Source of the DNA: Monoplex corrugatus
Taxonomy: Eukaryota > Mollusca > Gastropoda > Littorinimorpha > Ranellidae
Reading direction: 5' to 3'
DNA length: 64,000 bases
NCBI GenBank assembly: GCA_030674185.1
Contig: CM060307.1
Span: forward strand, 63,751,153-63,815,152
Both the position numbers and the translations under genes were made by a program. Of the stretch, positions 43,271 to 56,374 are shown piece by piece. Position 1 is the first letter of the stretch; every line of letters starts with the position of its first letter. The notes under the pieces were generated by a model. The model searched no databases. It was not told the DNA's origin and saw only the letters and a program-made list of their open reading frames with translations.

Positions 43271-44443
43271 TCACTTTTGGTTCCTCCTTGCCCAGATCCA
43301 GCTTGAGCTCCTTTCTGCTGCCTCTGCCATCGCTTTAAGGGCTCTAGTCCTCTTCTTCCCAGAAATGGCGAGTTGTTTCATGAGATCATAAGCGGAGGTG
43401 CCCACAAACCCTCTTGCCCCGACCTCTATGGCGAAGATTTTGACCCGCAGACCTGCTTTCTTCAGGGTGCTGGCAAGACCGGCGTATTTTTCGGTCTTGT
43501 AGATATGTGCTTCTTCCATTCTGCTTTCGTATGGCACAGTGAGTTCTATCAGAATCACTTGTTTCGAGGAGTCAGAGTGGAGAGCGATGTCTGGTTTCAT
43601 GCCTGTCTTGCTGATGACATCTGGGTAATTTCTCCACTCTGGGAGGTCTGCTGTACACTCCCAGTCGACTGCTCCATCCAGAAGCCCCTTTGGCAATGTG
43701 CTGGTTGTCATAGCACTTTCGGGCCAGACCTGTTTCCCTCCTGCTTTGTAGAACGTTGTCATAGCAATTGGTGCGTTTGGGGTCATGGTTTTTTCGCTAA
43801 TCACATCTGTGATCACTTTCAGAACTTGGTTGTGCCTCCATGTATACCTTCCTTGGGCTAGCGCTACTTTGCAAGAGCTTAGGACATGTTCCACTGTTTG
43901 TTTCTTCTGACAGAGCGGACATGCTGGGTCGTCTGATTTCCCCCATTTCACTAAGTTTGCATTCGAGGGGAGCAGGTCATATACAGATCTGAGGAGGAAG
44001 CTTATCCTTAGAGGAGCCATGTGCCACATATCGTTCCAGCTGAGACTTCTTTGGAGTGCACTGTCCCATGTTGTCCATTGCCCCTGTTGACCTTGCTGGA
44101 CTGCCTTCTGCACTCTTTTGACATCTTCTTCTTCCTTCAACTCCTGTATGATCATGTCTCTTTTTTCCTTCCCTTTGGCTTTGGACCACCACTGCATTTT
44201 TGTTGCTCCCAGTCCCTGTCTGTTGGTTTGCGTGTGTCCAATTATTTCTTTGATGCTGAGGTTTCTCTTGGCATTGTTTACAGCCTCTTGGACTTTCCAC
44301 TTTCTGCCAGTTCTCAGCTTTGGATGAACTGATCTCACGATATTGTCTTCCGATTCCTCCAGCATGCTCAACAGTCTTGCTTTTTTAATGACTTTAAACA
44401 TACATATAACTTCTACATTTTTTTGAGTACAAGGTTTATTCAA
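43271..44443 (-). pseudogene. C-terminal part of a restriction-endonuclease-type non-LTR retrotransposon ORF
   Basis: 390 codons open on the minus strand. Two hallmarks place it with R2/NeSL-type elements, which cut their target with a PD-(D/E)xK endonuclease behind the RT. The first is the zinc motif 'CPLCQKKQTVEHVLSSC' (C-x2-C-x7-H-x4-C, about residues 175-191). The second is an endonuclease core 'KPDIALHSDSS', then 'VILIELTVPYE', with a following 'IYKTEKYAGL' and 'IFAIEVGARGFVG'. The N-terminal residues include 'TAR'-less text with 'HMAPLRISFLLRSVYDLLPS', as in the thumb/linker region. The RT palm is missing, so the copy is 5'-truncated. The stop codon lies about 35 bases from the tRNA-like sequence. 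Confidence 0.8.
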
Positions 44444-45312
44444 GTACCAAAATAATCAGCAGAATGTACACTTTCCAGTGATATGTATATCTCAAAGTCA
44501 AAATGCCCAAAGTGCTAGTTAAGACTGATTTCGTGCTGGCAGGTCACAAATATCAAATCAAGATAATTCAATCATTATGAAAGGAATATTCTGATACTGT
44601 CACATTGTTCCATCTTATTTCATTCATTTCACTGTTTTATTTTCATCCTAACCCAAAGATGCAGAAACATGTGCTTTCTGAGTTTCTCTCTTTAAAGTGA
44701 CAGGAATTTCCAAATCATCTGACTTTTTCTTCTAACATACTCTAGAATTAGTAGCAAACAAAATATTCACAAAACAAACAAAGAATGACTGATTGTAAGT
44801 ATATTGTAGAAACAAACATGTGGCTCTGTATGTAAGGAAATAAACTGCAAGTTTGCCCATTTTGTATGTATACACTAGAGTGCTGACAGCAGTCCTTTCA
44901 CTTCTGTGTTAGACCAATTACATATTCTAGATCTCATATAATTCTCCAAATTCTAAAAAAGAAACCTTACTAAAGAAGTCTTTTGGGATTTTTTACCCAT
45001 CACACAAGAATGGGCATCACCATCTATCTACTGATCACATACTCCTAACTGATTTAAAAAAATGTTTGTGTTCTAAATTCTAACTTGACAGTAAATCAGT
45101 TTCTTCTATGTCCAATGCTGGATAAATAATAGAACAAAACCAGAAAAATCTCTAATTTTCATTGGGCTTGAGCAATACTTTTTGTTTGACAAGTGACACC
45201 AATGACATCAATTTTCTCGATTTTGGGTATGTAAAGTGATTTATGATGACAGATCATCAATCATATAATCAATAATGTGATACCAAAAACTGGCATAAGT
45301 CTATGATAAGTA
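44444..45312. other. AT-rich stretch, nothing seen
   Basis: No open frame, repeat or RNA gene that I can support. Confidence 0.4.
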
Positions 45313-45313
45313 G

Positions 45314-46236
45314 GCATCATCATCATCATCAAGAGCCTTGCCAAATGGCGTTGGCGATCAAGGCCTTCCATATGTTTTTATCCCTTGTTGCCTCAAGCAT
45401 CTCTTCCACCCTTTTTGTCTTCAGCACTTTGCAAGTCTGTCCAATATCTTCTCCCTGGGTCTTTCTGGTGCTCTCTTTCTCTCCAGCTTTCCTGTTATGA
45501 CCAGGTGCTCCAATTCCCCTTTCCTCATAAAACAGCCTATAAATGTTGCCTGTCATTTCCTAATCTTCCTTATGAGTGATCTCCTTGCATCTGCCTCCAT
45601 CAAGACTGTCTCATTTGTTTTCTTTGCTGTCCATGGAACTCTCAACATTCTTCTTGGAAACCACATCTTGGCTGCCTCAATTTTGTTCTGGCTTTGCTTT
45701 GTTGATTGTCCATGCCTCACAACCGTATAACATTATCGGTTCTATATAACCTTCAAGAACTTCTTGACTTAATTGATAGGCATTTGTTGGTAAGAATGCT
45801 TGTCATCTTCTTGAATGCTGTTTTGGCTTGGACGATTCTGCTGGCCATTTCTGATGTGCATCTGCCGTCTGGTGAAATGATGGTTCCCAGGTATTTATAC
45901 TTATCAACCTGTCTCAAGGTCGTGCCATTTGCTGTTATTTTGCATGAGGGAATTTCATGTTTTTTACTGATCACCATGACTTCAGTCTTCCTGCTGTTTA
46001 GTTCCAACCCCTTACCTTTGCTTTCTATTTCTAGTATATTCACAAGGTGTTGTAGGTTGTCCCTTTCATTTTCTGCAATTAGCATGGTGTCATCTGCGTA
46101 TCGAATGTTGTTTATCATTTTTCCTCCAACCTTTAACCCAGGGTGTTTAATCCTGGCAATTTTCAAAAACTTATTCAAGGTATGCTCAAGCTCCAGTAGT
46201 AATGATTTTTTCATCATGATTTTTTTCTTTTGACTT
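45314..46236 (-). mobile_element. RTE-like non-LTR retrotransposon fragment, copy 1
   Basis: Minus strand: 'NNIRYADDTMLIAENERDN' holds the catalytic YADD. 'VDKYKYLGTIISPDGRCTSE' and 'ALIANAIWQGS' follow in the order seen in RTE-type ORF2. The 3' terminus is a (GAT)n run at 45315-45329, the simple-repeat tail usual for this group. Frameshifts near 45760 and 45560 break the ORF. 5'-truncated at about 46236. Confidence 0.75.
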
Positions 46237-46314
46237 GTGTCATTATAATTTAGAATGATAGCAAAAATTGCACTTTTTTTTGTTCCTGACAACAAAACTC
46301 ATTAACTGTTGTGC

Positions 46315-46316
<2 letters not shown>

Positions 46317-46352
<36 letters not shown>
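46317..46352. repeat. (CA)n microsatellite
   Basis: About 18 CA units. Confidence 0.95.
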
Positions 46353-46355
<3 letters not shown>

Positions 46356-46990
46356 CACTCACTCATGCGTACATGCATGTTAATCCATTCAGCCCACAAA
46401 CTAATAAAGGTTGTTTAAATGTTCTAGTTCACATTCAATGACACTGAGGTCAAGACTTATCTATTCTGTTGATGTTATCTTGGGGACAATTTTTGCAATC
46501 ATCCTGCCATCCTAATCCCTGCCATTTTCCCATGACACAGCCCTTGTCCTTATATACCACTCCTCACAGTATGAATATATTCTAACTTAAAATTTGGAGC
46601 TTATACTTGAGAGGTTCAATGCACTTGGGACATTTCCATATCTATCTGCACAACTCAAATCTGCCAGCAATTCTCTGACAAGCACTTTGAGCTTGTGCAA
46701 AACCTGACCTATGTGCTGGCAAAAAACATAATTGTAAGGAAGGGAAAACAGAATCTATGTAGACACCAACAGAATGATTACACAGTTAACAGGCCACTGT
46801 TAATGTTGTTGACTATCATTTCTAGCAAAATCTACTATTATAGGCATGGTCTGAACCAAACGGATAAAAATCCATTGGATTTTAAGTCCAATGCTCCAAA
46901 CACACAAGAATCAAAATGTGTCACTATGCTATAGCCTAGTATAGGCCTATACTGGAGAAAATAAATCAGAATTATTGCAACTATTTAACA

Positions 46991-47126
46991 AAATCACCAT
47001 TAGGCCCATCATGATATTCTCCTCGATTCTCAAGGCTATCAGGGCTGGAGTATTACAAAAAAATCACCATTAGGCCCATCATGATATTCTCCTCGATTCT
47101 CAAGGCTATCAGGGCTGGAGTATTAC
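46991..47126. repeat. 70-bp tandem duplication
   Basis: 'aaatcaccattaggcccatc' at 46991 recurs at 47061, and about 66 bases match perfectly through 'gggctggagtattac'. Recent duplication or assembly artefact. Confidence 0.93.
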
Positions 47127-47300
47127 TATTAGGACCTGGGTAGTGCCAGTAGTAGTGGGTAAGTACACGCACAAAGTGACAAACTAAAATGAAACTACAA
47201 TCACAGATATGATGAACTATGAAGTACTAAGCAAACAAACAACAATAACAAAAAATGAGCATATAAATAGATAGACCAGCGACTAAGTAAATAACCTCAC

Positions 47301-47640
47301 CTGAGTAAGTTTGAATTATGAATCATTGGAATGGAAGCGCTCCTTACTACCTTAGCCTAGCACTGAAAATGCATAGCCTGTTTCGTGAAAAATACATCTG
47401 TTAATGTACCGTCTTCTATAGAAGACAGACAACGATCGGATATACAGATAAAACAGTTTCAGACGGGGGTGGAGGGGGTGAGAGAAAGAATAGAATTTGA
47501 CTCACACACACACACACAGACCTGAAGGAGTGGATATGGCATGACCGGAAATGTTTATAGTTGTTAGCATCCTCGGTGATATTTCGAAACTTAGACCTCA
47601 TTGGTTTCTGCTAGTTGGAAACTCTAATCTCATTGGTTAT
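47301..47640 (-). promoter_or_regulatory. Candidate SCAP 5' non-coding exon and promoter
   Basis: On the minus strand two ACCAAT boxes (47637-47632 and 47605-47600) lie upstream of a strong splice donor CAG|GTGAGG at 47301/47300. The distance suits a 5' UTR exon of about 200-250 bases. Beyond the boxes, 'gccacgtgcc' (47711-47720) is an E-box-like palindrome. No transcript evidence is visible, and SCAP is simply the nearest downstream gene in this orientation. Confidence 0.25.
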
Positions 47641-48984
47641 TCTAGATTATGAAGGGATATAATTATTACGTCGTTCCAGTCAACAAAGTACCGCGTTCTT
47701 TCACATGCATGTTGGCCACGTGCCGTATCTTGATCTGACGGTTTATATCGCAGAATCCAAAACAGATATTATGACTGCAAACAGTTTCTTTTTTTCGATT
47801 GTGGGCACTGGGATATTCTAATATAGGCCTAATATATATCACTATATGCGAATACGGACATGGCTTACAGAACGAAGCTCCTGAAAAACATCCACACAAA
47901 AAATAGAATTCGTATTTGATAATTATTACAAAACAAGACAGGCGAACTGATTATGTATGAAATACGTTCTGATTCTTGTTTTCGTGTGTTTGTTCGTTTG
48001 TTTTTTCCTCCTGTTTCTTATTTGCTTGAACGCGGGCAGTCACTGATTTAGGATGATGATCTTCAACATGCGTATTTGATTTTCATTTATTGATAAAAAT
48101 AAATAAATAAATAATATTCACCAATAAAATACAAGAACCTAAACCCCTTCAATTACACACACACACCGCGCGCCGCGCGCCGCACACACAACCAGACACG
48201 TGTGTGGATAATTCATACAAGCCATGCAAACCCATCATATTTTGCTTTTTAAAAGCATTTTTACTTCCTTGATTTTTGAAATCAATTTGTCAATATGCAT
48301 ACTTATCTCTCACACACACACATATGAAGTTAGAGAATACAGGTTATCTTATGCACTCCCGTTTCATTGGTGAGTTGCATGTGTATATAATTTGTACAGG
48401 TTTTCCAGTTTGCATGTGTACATGATGCATTTTACCTTATTGGTGTATAATTATAGTGTGTTGGTGGAGAATGAAGGGTGCACGGACTCATACATAATTG
48501 TGTAGATGTACATATTCGCAATTAAGCATCATCAAAACCCTGTAACCAGTGTAGTTGCTGAGAGAATTTGTAGGACACAGCATCAGACTGGATCATCTTT
48601 AATCTTTATCTGAGGTGCAGCAACAAAAAGTTCAGAAATGTTGAGGTTGGTTCGGGCTTCAGTATTTACCACCAAGCCCTTCTTCTGCTAATTTTTGCCA
48701 CAGCCTCCAGCCATGAAGGACATATTGGACAGCACATCATGGTGATTGACATTCACAACCAAACTAAGCAAGTCTGCATCATTCTCTCAATTGTTTAAAA
48801 ATGGTTTGCATGAGCCCATCAGTATGCTGTTTTCTTCTGTACATATTCAGTTTTATGTAGGAGGTAGGTTACATCAAAATTTAGCTGTGAACTCAAGAAT
48901 GTTATCTCCTCTCCTCCCCATTTCAAAACTTGCCAGTGGATTAGTGTGAACTCAAGATGTTATCTCAAGTTTAAACCCACTTTG
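47641..48984. other. No gene seen
   Basis: Contains a small CpG-only tract 'cgcgcgccgcgcgccgc' at about 48167-48183 inside CA repeats, and AT-rich sequence. No recognisable coding frame. Confidence 0.4.
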
Positions 48985-49620
48985 CAACATTAAAAACTTA
49001 CCTGTTTGTTGCCCATCTCAATGTTTCCATCATTCAGTTTGTGTCAGTGTGGTGTTTCAAAGATTCCTCTCCCCTCCTCCTCATTTCAAAATCTTGCCAG
49101 TACAGGGCTTTGTACAGGCTTAGGGAGTCTGCCAGATACTCTGGCTTATTGGCATTTTGATGGTACCTTGCCTAACTACCTCTTTTCTGTGCTTAAAACA
49201 TACAGGCCTGATCTCAGTCTCAGGTCAAGCAACAAGAAACTTCTGGCAAAACCCAAAATCCAAAACCATAGGACACCGAGCCTTCCGTTGCCAGGCCCCA
49301 CTTGCCTGGAATGATCTGCCTTTTTCTCTCTGCTGTTCATCATCTCTCTCTTCTTTCAAGGCGGGCTCTCAAAACTCATCTTTTCGATAAATACTACCAG
49401 TAATGAAACATGATTGTTGATCTTTCTGATTCAGTAATTAGTACTTGCTTGCAACAGATGTGCTAGTATGTGTGTTGGGGAGGAGGAGGGACTAGGAGTG
49501 GGAGTTAGGCATAGGGTTGATTGGGAAAAATGAACTGATTAATGTAAAGCGCAGTGAGTCTTTACCTATGTGTAGGAGAATAGCGCTATATAAAAGTGAT
49601 TTATTATCATTATTATTTTA
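48985..49620 (+). mobile_element. Second non-LTR family (L2-like), 3' fragment
   Basis: Plus-strand text 'LISVSGQATRNFWQNPKSKT', then (frame-shifted) 'GHRAFRCQAPLAWNDLPFSL' and 'LSSFKAG', matches the C-terminal end of L2/CR1-type ORF2. The tail ends 'agcgctatataaaagtgatt' followed by (ATT)n at about 49600-49620. It differs clearly in sequence from the 30741-32890 family. 48985-49130 resembles 1790-1960. Confidence 0.7.
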
Positions 49621-50755
49621 CTGGCAGATTTGGGTCAAGCACATTTGGTATTGTTCAAGCGCATATGACACTGTCCAAGTACAATGAAACCCCAGATTCC
49701 TGGCTGAAATCTTGTAATCTTGCAGTTTAATGATTATGTCCCCTTGAAGTCAATGTAAGTCCCGGTTGCAGATGCACCTGTGCAAATTAGATGGAGGTAT
49801 GGTTCTTATGGAGGCTTTTCTGCAGTATTTTTTCAGGAAGATGTTGCAAGATCTTTTCAGAGGGGATGTTGAAAAAGATGGGTAATAGCAGACATCCAAA
49901 GACTGGTAATAGCAGACAACCCACTGTAGTTAAGAGAAGCACAGCACTTGTGTTCTTATACAGTGCTTCATTTCTTGAATTATGTTCTATGTTAAAATAT
50001 CTCAAGACTTACCAGTGGCTGTCTTACTATATTCTATTCATTGCTTTCTAAAAGAAAAAAATATGTTTTGATAGAGAACATTTTGTTGTTGTAGATGATG
50101 TTCTATCATGATGCAACTGTTGAAAATCTGCTCAACTCTGCTCCTGCTAGGTCTGGAGAGACCCTACTCCTTAAAAAGCAATTTCTCAGTAATTATCTTT
50201 AGGGACTCTTGAGATATCGAGATCAAACTGAATGCAAAGACAATTTTAGAAAGCACCTTGTCTTCAGCTTCAGCTTAGAAAGGGTAAGGTCATGATTGCT
50301 ATCTGTAGCTGTCTCTGGTAGTGCCTTTGCCTTATTGATGGTAGGTTTAAAGTACTGTGCCGTTAGGATGTTGGTCAATCCTTGGATTCCTTTTAAATAA
50401 GCGTTACTCCTGCAATTTTGCACGAGTATCCAGGTATAAATATGACGGCAATTAAAGATTTCCCAACTTTTTTGAGGCCCTATCCCTTTAAATTTCAAAA
50501 ATGAAAGTTTCAGTCAGCATACTGTATATGGATCACAGTTAACTGTGAAAACAGAAATGTTTCACCATAGATTTTAGAAGTGGCAATGGACATATTTTTA
50601 TAAAAACTGCACTAATTTATATGCCAAAGGGGTCTTGCAGACAGACACAACTAATATTTTGAGAATCCCTGAAGTGCCAAAGTGTCAAAAAAGAAATTGT
50701 CAATGGTCATGCATGTCAATCCCATTAACAAATGCTGGCAGTAACCGCAGAACTT

Positions 50756-50757
<2 letters not shown>
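49621..50757. other. No gene seen
   Basis: Contains a short direct repeat 'ggtaatagcagacaaccc'/'ggtaatagcagacatcc' at about 49880-49922 and otherwise unremarkable sequence. Confidence 0.4.
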
Positions 50758-50837
<80 letters not shown>

Positions 50838-50838
50838 T

Positions 50839-50901
<63 letters not shown>
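50758..50901. repeat. (GT)n microsatellite
   Basis: About 70 GT units with two brief interruptions (CTTGG and TTG). Long C/V and H/T open frames across it are artefacts. Confidence 0.97.
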
Positions 50902-50908
<7 letters not shown>

Positions 50909-53418
50909 GGGTGAGGTTGGGATGGAAGGGCTGAGAAAAACTGTGTGCGGTCTCCAGTCCATCAAGCTGTGAAATGATACCTGAAAAGTAGGTCGGCAAA
51001 GGACAGAAGATACATACCACCTTCACACTAGTCAGAGATTAGTCAGATTATAGCGTGTCTATTTCCTCATTCCTCTACAGCCTCTGACCCTTTTTAACAT
51101 TCTGAGGGTAGGTTGAGATGGGGGTGTTTGCAAGGGACAGGGAAAGGCAGTTAAATGTGACAAAGACAATGCATGAGCTTGCCATAGCCTTTCAGAGTGT
51201 TGTTAGTCATACTTTGCACTGTTGTAGCCTACTATGATATCATGAAAAAATATAAATATGTTTGAAACAAAGGCAATTAAAACGGGTCAGCAAAAATAAC
51301 GTGCCCACTTACAGACAATCCTGTGTAAAGATCGACATGGCCTCTTTCGGGTGTCTGAAATGAAACAGATAGGTTGTCATATTTTTTTTAATTTTTCTCT
51401 GTGGTTGGTCACATGACCTTACTTTTTATCTGTTTCTAGACACACTTGTCTTTGTCTTGTCCTTTCTGTCTTCTTCATCTTTTAAGGAAACTTGATTGTA
51501 CTTTTACATATTTTACATAAATGAACACAAATATGATTCCTCCCAGTATCATGAACTGAAACCAAAACTTCTTGTATGTTAGTCTGATGTCCTTGTTGTG
51601 GGTTGCTCCTATCTGGATAGAGATTATAGCCTCATACAAAAAAACAAAAAAAAAAACAAACACACACCACATTGAAAAAAATCAAATAATGCAAAAACTC
51701 TCTGCTACTTATAGCATTTTCTCCACTAACGATGGCCAACTCACAAATTAATCCTATCTGCAGACTTCATTAAGTGTCCTCTCTTTAAGGCTGGCTCAAA
51801 CAAAATACAAACATATACAAAAAGAACAGTAGCTGCTAAGTGTACTGCTTATATCAAATTACTTTTGAACCCTAAAGCATAGGTCATATTTCTTCTATTT
51901 ATCATGCCAGACACTGAGTTTTTTTGTAGAGATGGCATAAGACAATAAATTATCCAAACATCATTTTCTTGAGGATAAGACACCAGCATTTCACTCATTG
52001 GCTCTCCACCCTTACTTATTTGACTCTTCAGACTATCAAAATTATGAATCTTGTCTGAAATTTCATGCAAGTTTCTACTCCTCACTTCCATAAACTTCAC
52101 TGGCTTCACATCAACTACAAAATCTGTTGCACTGCACCCAAATATCTTTTTGACTGTTGAAATGTATCCCATCCAGCATTCTTCAGTCTTCTTTTGACAG
52201 TGTTTCTTGATGCCTTTAAATAGTCATGCCGTTTGGCACATCATTAGGATCACAGGCACAAATTCAAATGAAAAAGATAATCCACTGTTATATTTTAACA
52301 ATTTTGTACAGGAATACAAGAAAACAAGGATATTTTATGTATGAAAAGGCAAGATACACTTCTTGGGTCACAATCACCAATCAAGTAAAATTTATTTTTA
52401 ATCTTACATAGGAAGATGGTTATCCTGCATTGAACATTTTGAACAAAATCTGCAAATTGGCGGGTGATAAATTAATGTGTCTGTATATCCTTTATCGTTC
52501 ATATACACCCAGACACCACCATCACTGCCACTACATCAATGTTCACTCTCATTTTAATTACTGCCCTCAAACACATGTTAATCAGGCTGCCTGATAAAGT
52601 ATCAAGTAAAGAACTTCACAAAATCAGAAAATGAAAATGCCTAGATCTATTGAACAATTTTGCCAAAGAACAAATGGACAAGTTCTCAAAAATGTCACAA
52701 TGTCTGACCTGTGTCAACAATGTGCATACTATCCGATTCCTGTCACCCTGGGAAACCAACCAAGAGCTACCACAATTTTCATAGCTGGGGGAACAGAAGA
52801 AGCTTAGACACATTAATGAAACTTATAACAAGTGGAAAATATATATTTATATATACATCTAAATGAGCACATTGGGGAGAAGCCCTCTCCTGTGAAATAC
52901 TATTGCACATCTTAAGTCATTTGACCATCAAAAATAGCAGCCTAGGGCTTGGAAGAAGATGAACCACTATGAGAAAAATACATGTAAATCAAGATGCAAG
53001 ATAATCTGCGCAACTGTGTGCCTATGCACACGCATATTTCCTCTATAGTTTTTGTTTAATCATAATTCATATTCAAGAAAAAATATTTCACTTGAAATAT
53101 AATGCTATCAAGAAAAATCAAACAAATATACTCACAGCTGGAAAACATGAAGATGAAAAGAAAAGGAAAATACTTACAAGTTAGGAATTTTCAAGTATTC
53201 ATATGTCACTGAAGACTGATACTGCTTTCAAAATCTGTATAACATATGTCTAATAGGTGTGAAGGGGATTCACTCTGGCAATCTATATGTTTGGATCAGC
53301 TCTTACAGTACAATAGATTTGTTGAATACAATGACAAATAATGATTGCTTTACTTATGGAAAACCACTTGCATAGAGAAAGAGACATCTTTTACAAACTT
53401 ACACACACACACAACACA

Positions 53419-53452
<34 letters not shown>

Positions 53453-54140
53453 AAAGAAAAAAAAAAAAATCAAATTAGAGGGAAATCCTGTTCTGTCCCT
53501 TCAAAATTCATGTTCTTGTAAGCTGTATCTTGAAGATAAAGAGGGACCAGAAACCCAAAACAAGCTTCCTCTGTTTTCAGATGCAGACTGACTATAAATA
53601 TTATGACAGAAGTAGTTCTGGATGTAAAGAGAACAAAACTAAACAAAAATCATGTCACATGGAGTTTTGTCGTATTTCAAAAACAAAACTAAACAAAAAT
53701 CATGTCACATGGAGTTTTGTCGTATTTCAAATTTTCCCTTTATTATTTTTCTGCATCAGTGTGCTGCAACTCCCACATGCACTCATACACCTCCCAACCC
53801 CCTCCACCTCTGACCCCAGCTCCCACCCATTATTCCACCCCTACATCACAACACACATCTTTTTTACCCCATCATGTATACAGTCATAATCTGTTTGGGA
53901 GTCTTTCCCTTCATTTCAACTTTGTTAAATGGGTATGCCATTCTTTTCCTTTACACAACGTAGCTGTGCACATTTGTAAACAATATTCACATGGTGTGAT
54001 GCCCGTTGAACAAAATGGTTGAAGTGAAAATGAATGTTGGAACAGTGTGCAGCATCCTATGTGTACCTTACCAAACAAAATATGAACATGTTAGTCTATA
54101 ATGCTCACTTTTATGAAATGTATAAACTAAACAAAAATCA
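50902..54140. other. Intergenic or intronic stretch without a recognised gene
   Basis: An acceptor-exon-donor-like 42-base segment lies at 51313-51354 on the minus strand. A (CA)n tract lies at 53401-53446. A 50-base tandem duplication ('aaaactaaacaaaaatcatg') lies at about 53634-53733. A 107-residue open frame on the minus strand at 51849-52172 has no recognisable motif. Confidence 0.4.
53634..53733. repeat. 50-bp tandem duplication
   Basis: 'aaaactaaacaaaaatcatg' followed by 'tcacatggagttttgtcgta' occurs twice in succession with no differences in the matched part. Confidence 0.9.
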
Positions 54141-54141
54141 T

Positions 54142-54848
54142 CATCATCATCAGGTGCCCTGCCGCATGGCATTGGCGATCATGGACTTCCATCTGTCTCT
54201 ATCTCTCGTTGCTCCTAGCATCTCCCCCAGCCTCCTTGTCCCCAGCCACTCTGCAAGTCCGTCCAGCATTTTCTCCCTGGGTCTAACTGGAGCTCTCTTT
54301 CCCTCCAGCTTTCCTGTTGTGACCAGGTGCTCCAAATCCCCCTTCCTCATAAAATGGCCTATAAATGTTGCCTGTCTTTTCCTAATCTTCCTTATGAGTG
54401 ATCTACTTGTGTCTGCCTCCATCAAGACTGTCTCATTTGCTTTCTTTGCTGTCCATGGAACTCTCAACATTCTTTTTAGAAACCACATCTCGGCTGCCTC
54501 AATCTTGTTCTGGCTCTGCTTGTTGACTGTCCACGCCTCACATCCATACAACAGTATTGGTTCTATATAACATTCAAGAACTCTCTTCCTGATGTTAATT
54601 GATAGGCATTTGTTGGTAAGAATGCTTGTCATCTTCTTGAATTCTGTTTTGGCTTGGCCGATTCTGCTGGCTATTTCTGATGTGCATCTGCCATCTGATG
54701 AAATGATCGTTCCCAGGTATTTAAATTTATCAACCTGTGTCAAGGCTGTGCCATTTACTGTTATTTTGCATGAGGAGATTTCATATTTTTTACTGATCAC
54801 CACGACTTCAATCTTCCTGCTGCTTAGTTCCAGCCCCTTACCTTTTTA
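54142..54848 (-). mobile_element. RTE-like non-LTR retrotransposon fragment, copy 2
   Basis: 217 codons open on the minus strand, same family as 45314-46236 and better preserved: 'VDKFKYLGTIISSDGRCTSE', 'YIEPILLYGCEAWTVNKQ', 'AAEMWFLKRMLRVPWTAKKA' and 'SMIANAMRQGT'. The 3' end is a (GAT)n run at 54139-54153. It is 5'-truncated just after the YADD region, so no polymerase active site remains. Confidence 0.8.
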
Positions 54849-55170
54849 AACAAAAATACAACCATCAAACTAACTGTCACCTAAAAGACATATTGGCATT
54901 ACTGATAAATCCTTAATAGGTATCTTTCTTCTTCAATCCCTCTGCTTGTACCGCTATGGTTGTCGCAGAAGAGACTTATTCAAAATGTGTACTAGGAAAA
55001 CTGATCAACAATCACTTAAAGAAAAATGGAAAACACCTTCTGTATAATAAAGATAAACATTTTTAATCGTTTTCATGATCAGGAATTCAACAGTACTATA
55101 GACAGTCCAAATAATTCTGGAATGTTTCTGATAAATAACAGGAACCATTTCTGTTCCACATCCTGATTAA
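54849..55170. other. No gene seen
   Basis: Unremarkable AT-rich sequence. Confidence 0.35.
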
Positions 55171-56374
55171 CACATGTCTGATTAATTAGTCAATCTTAAA
55201 CACATAACTAGTCGTGCCCAATTAATCATTCAATCTAAGGACACAAACAATGCACACAGCTGCATTTTCCCAGCAATTCTGACACCCTTTAGTTGGTACC
55301 TTTCTGCCAGCCAGCATCACCTGCGAGTGCTATTTTTAGCCAGGCAGGTTTGACCTAAGTCCATCACTGAAGCGCGTCTTGTGCTACAGCTATACTGATA
55401 AAAGCATCCGAGAGCGGTTTTCTGTATGTTTTGTGAATTTGTGTAATGATCAAGAATTTTTTCATCACTTTACCTGGGCGCATTCAGTGCTGTGAATACT
55501 CATGGTTCTGAAGAAGTGATCATTACTTTGATGCATCACAGCATCTTTGAGTTTTAGTAGAAATTACTAATCTGATGGTCGACTGACATCTCCAGGTTGT
55601 TCTTTGTTCAATATAAAGTGAGATTATTTTCGTAGGTGTAATTTACAATCTTCACATATTTTTCTCCATTTTGGCAAGGTCAGATTCATGGTCTTCAGTG
55701 TTTAAACTTTCTAAAATAAAATAAAAAATCACAGTTCGCTCTTTGTTTTCATTCTTTTAAGGCTTAAATTTGGCTAAAATTGGGTGTGCGCTAATAATAA
55801 CCCGCAGGGCAGAACCAAAAAGCGGGCCAACTAAAGTATCTCGGATTTGTGCGCCGTGAATGTGTCTATTTAATCAGTTAATTTTAAGCCATAACAGCTT
55901 GTGTCTCATAAAGCAGTCAATCTTAAGCATGTAACATGTTGTGTCTGATTAATAAGTCAATCTTAGGCACATAACAATTTTCATGTCCAATTAATCAGTC
56001 AATCTTAAGCATGTAATAATTTGTGTCCAATTAGTCAAAGTTAAGCAGTTGAGTCCAGTCCATCAATCAATCTTAAGCGCATAATAATTTGTGTCCAATT
56101 TGTCAATCTTAAGCAGCTAGTCAAATTAATCGGTCAAACTTAAGCATGTAATAATTGTATCCAATTAGTCAGTCTTAAGCACATAATAATCTGTATCTGA
56201 TTAATCAATCAGTCTTAAATGCACAGCAATTTGTGTCCAATCAATCACTTAATCAATCTTAAGCACATTACATTTTGCGTTGACTTGATTATTCAATCAT
56301 AAGCACATAACAATTTGCGTCTTTGGGTTTGATTAATGACATGACAATTTGTCTGATTAATCACTTAATCGATC

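Noticed and set aside
43373..44332. Plus-strand open frames of 100-160 codons
   Set aside because: They are antisense to the endonuclease-type retrotransposon ORF and have no independent support.
51849..52172. 107-residue minus-strand ORF (MGYISTVKKIFGCSATDFVV)
   Set aside because: It has no motif that I recognise, no splice partners, and AT-rich composition like the surrounding non-coding DNA.
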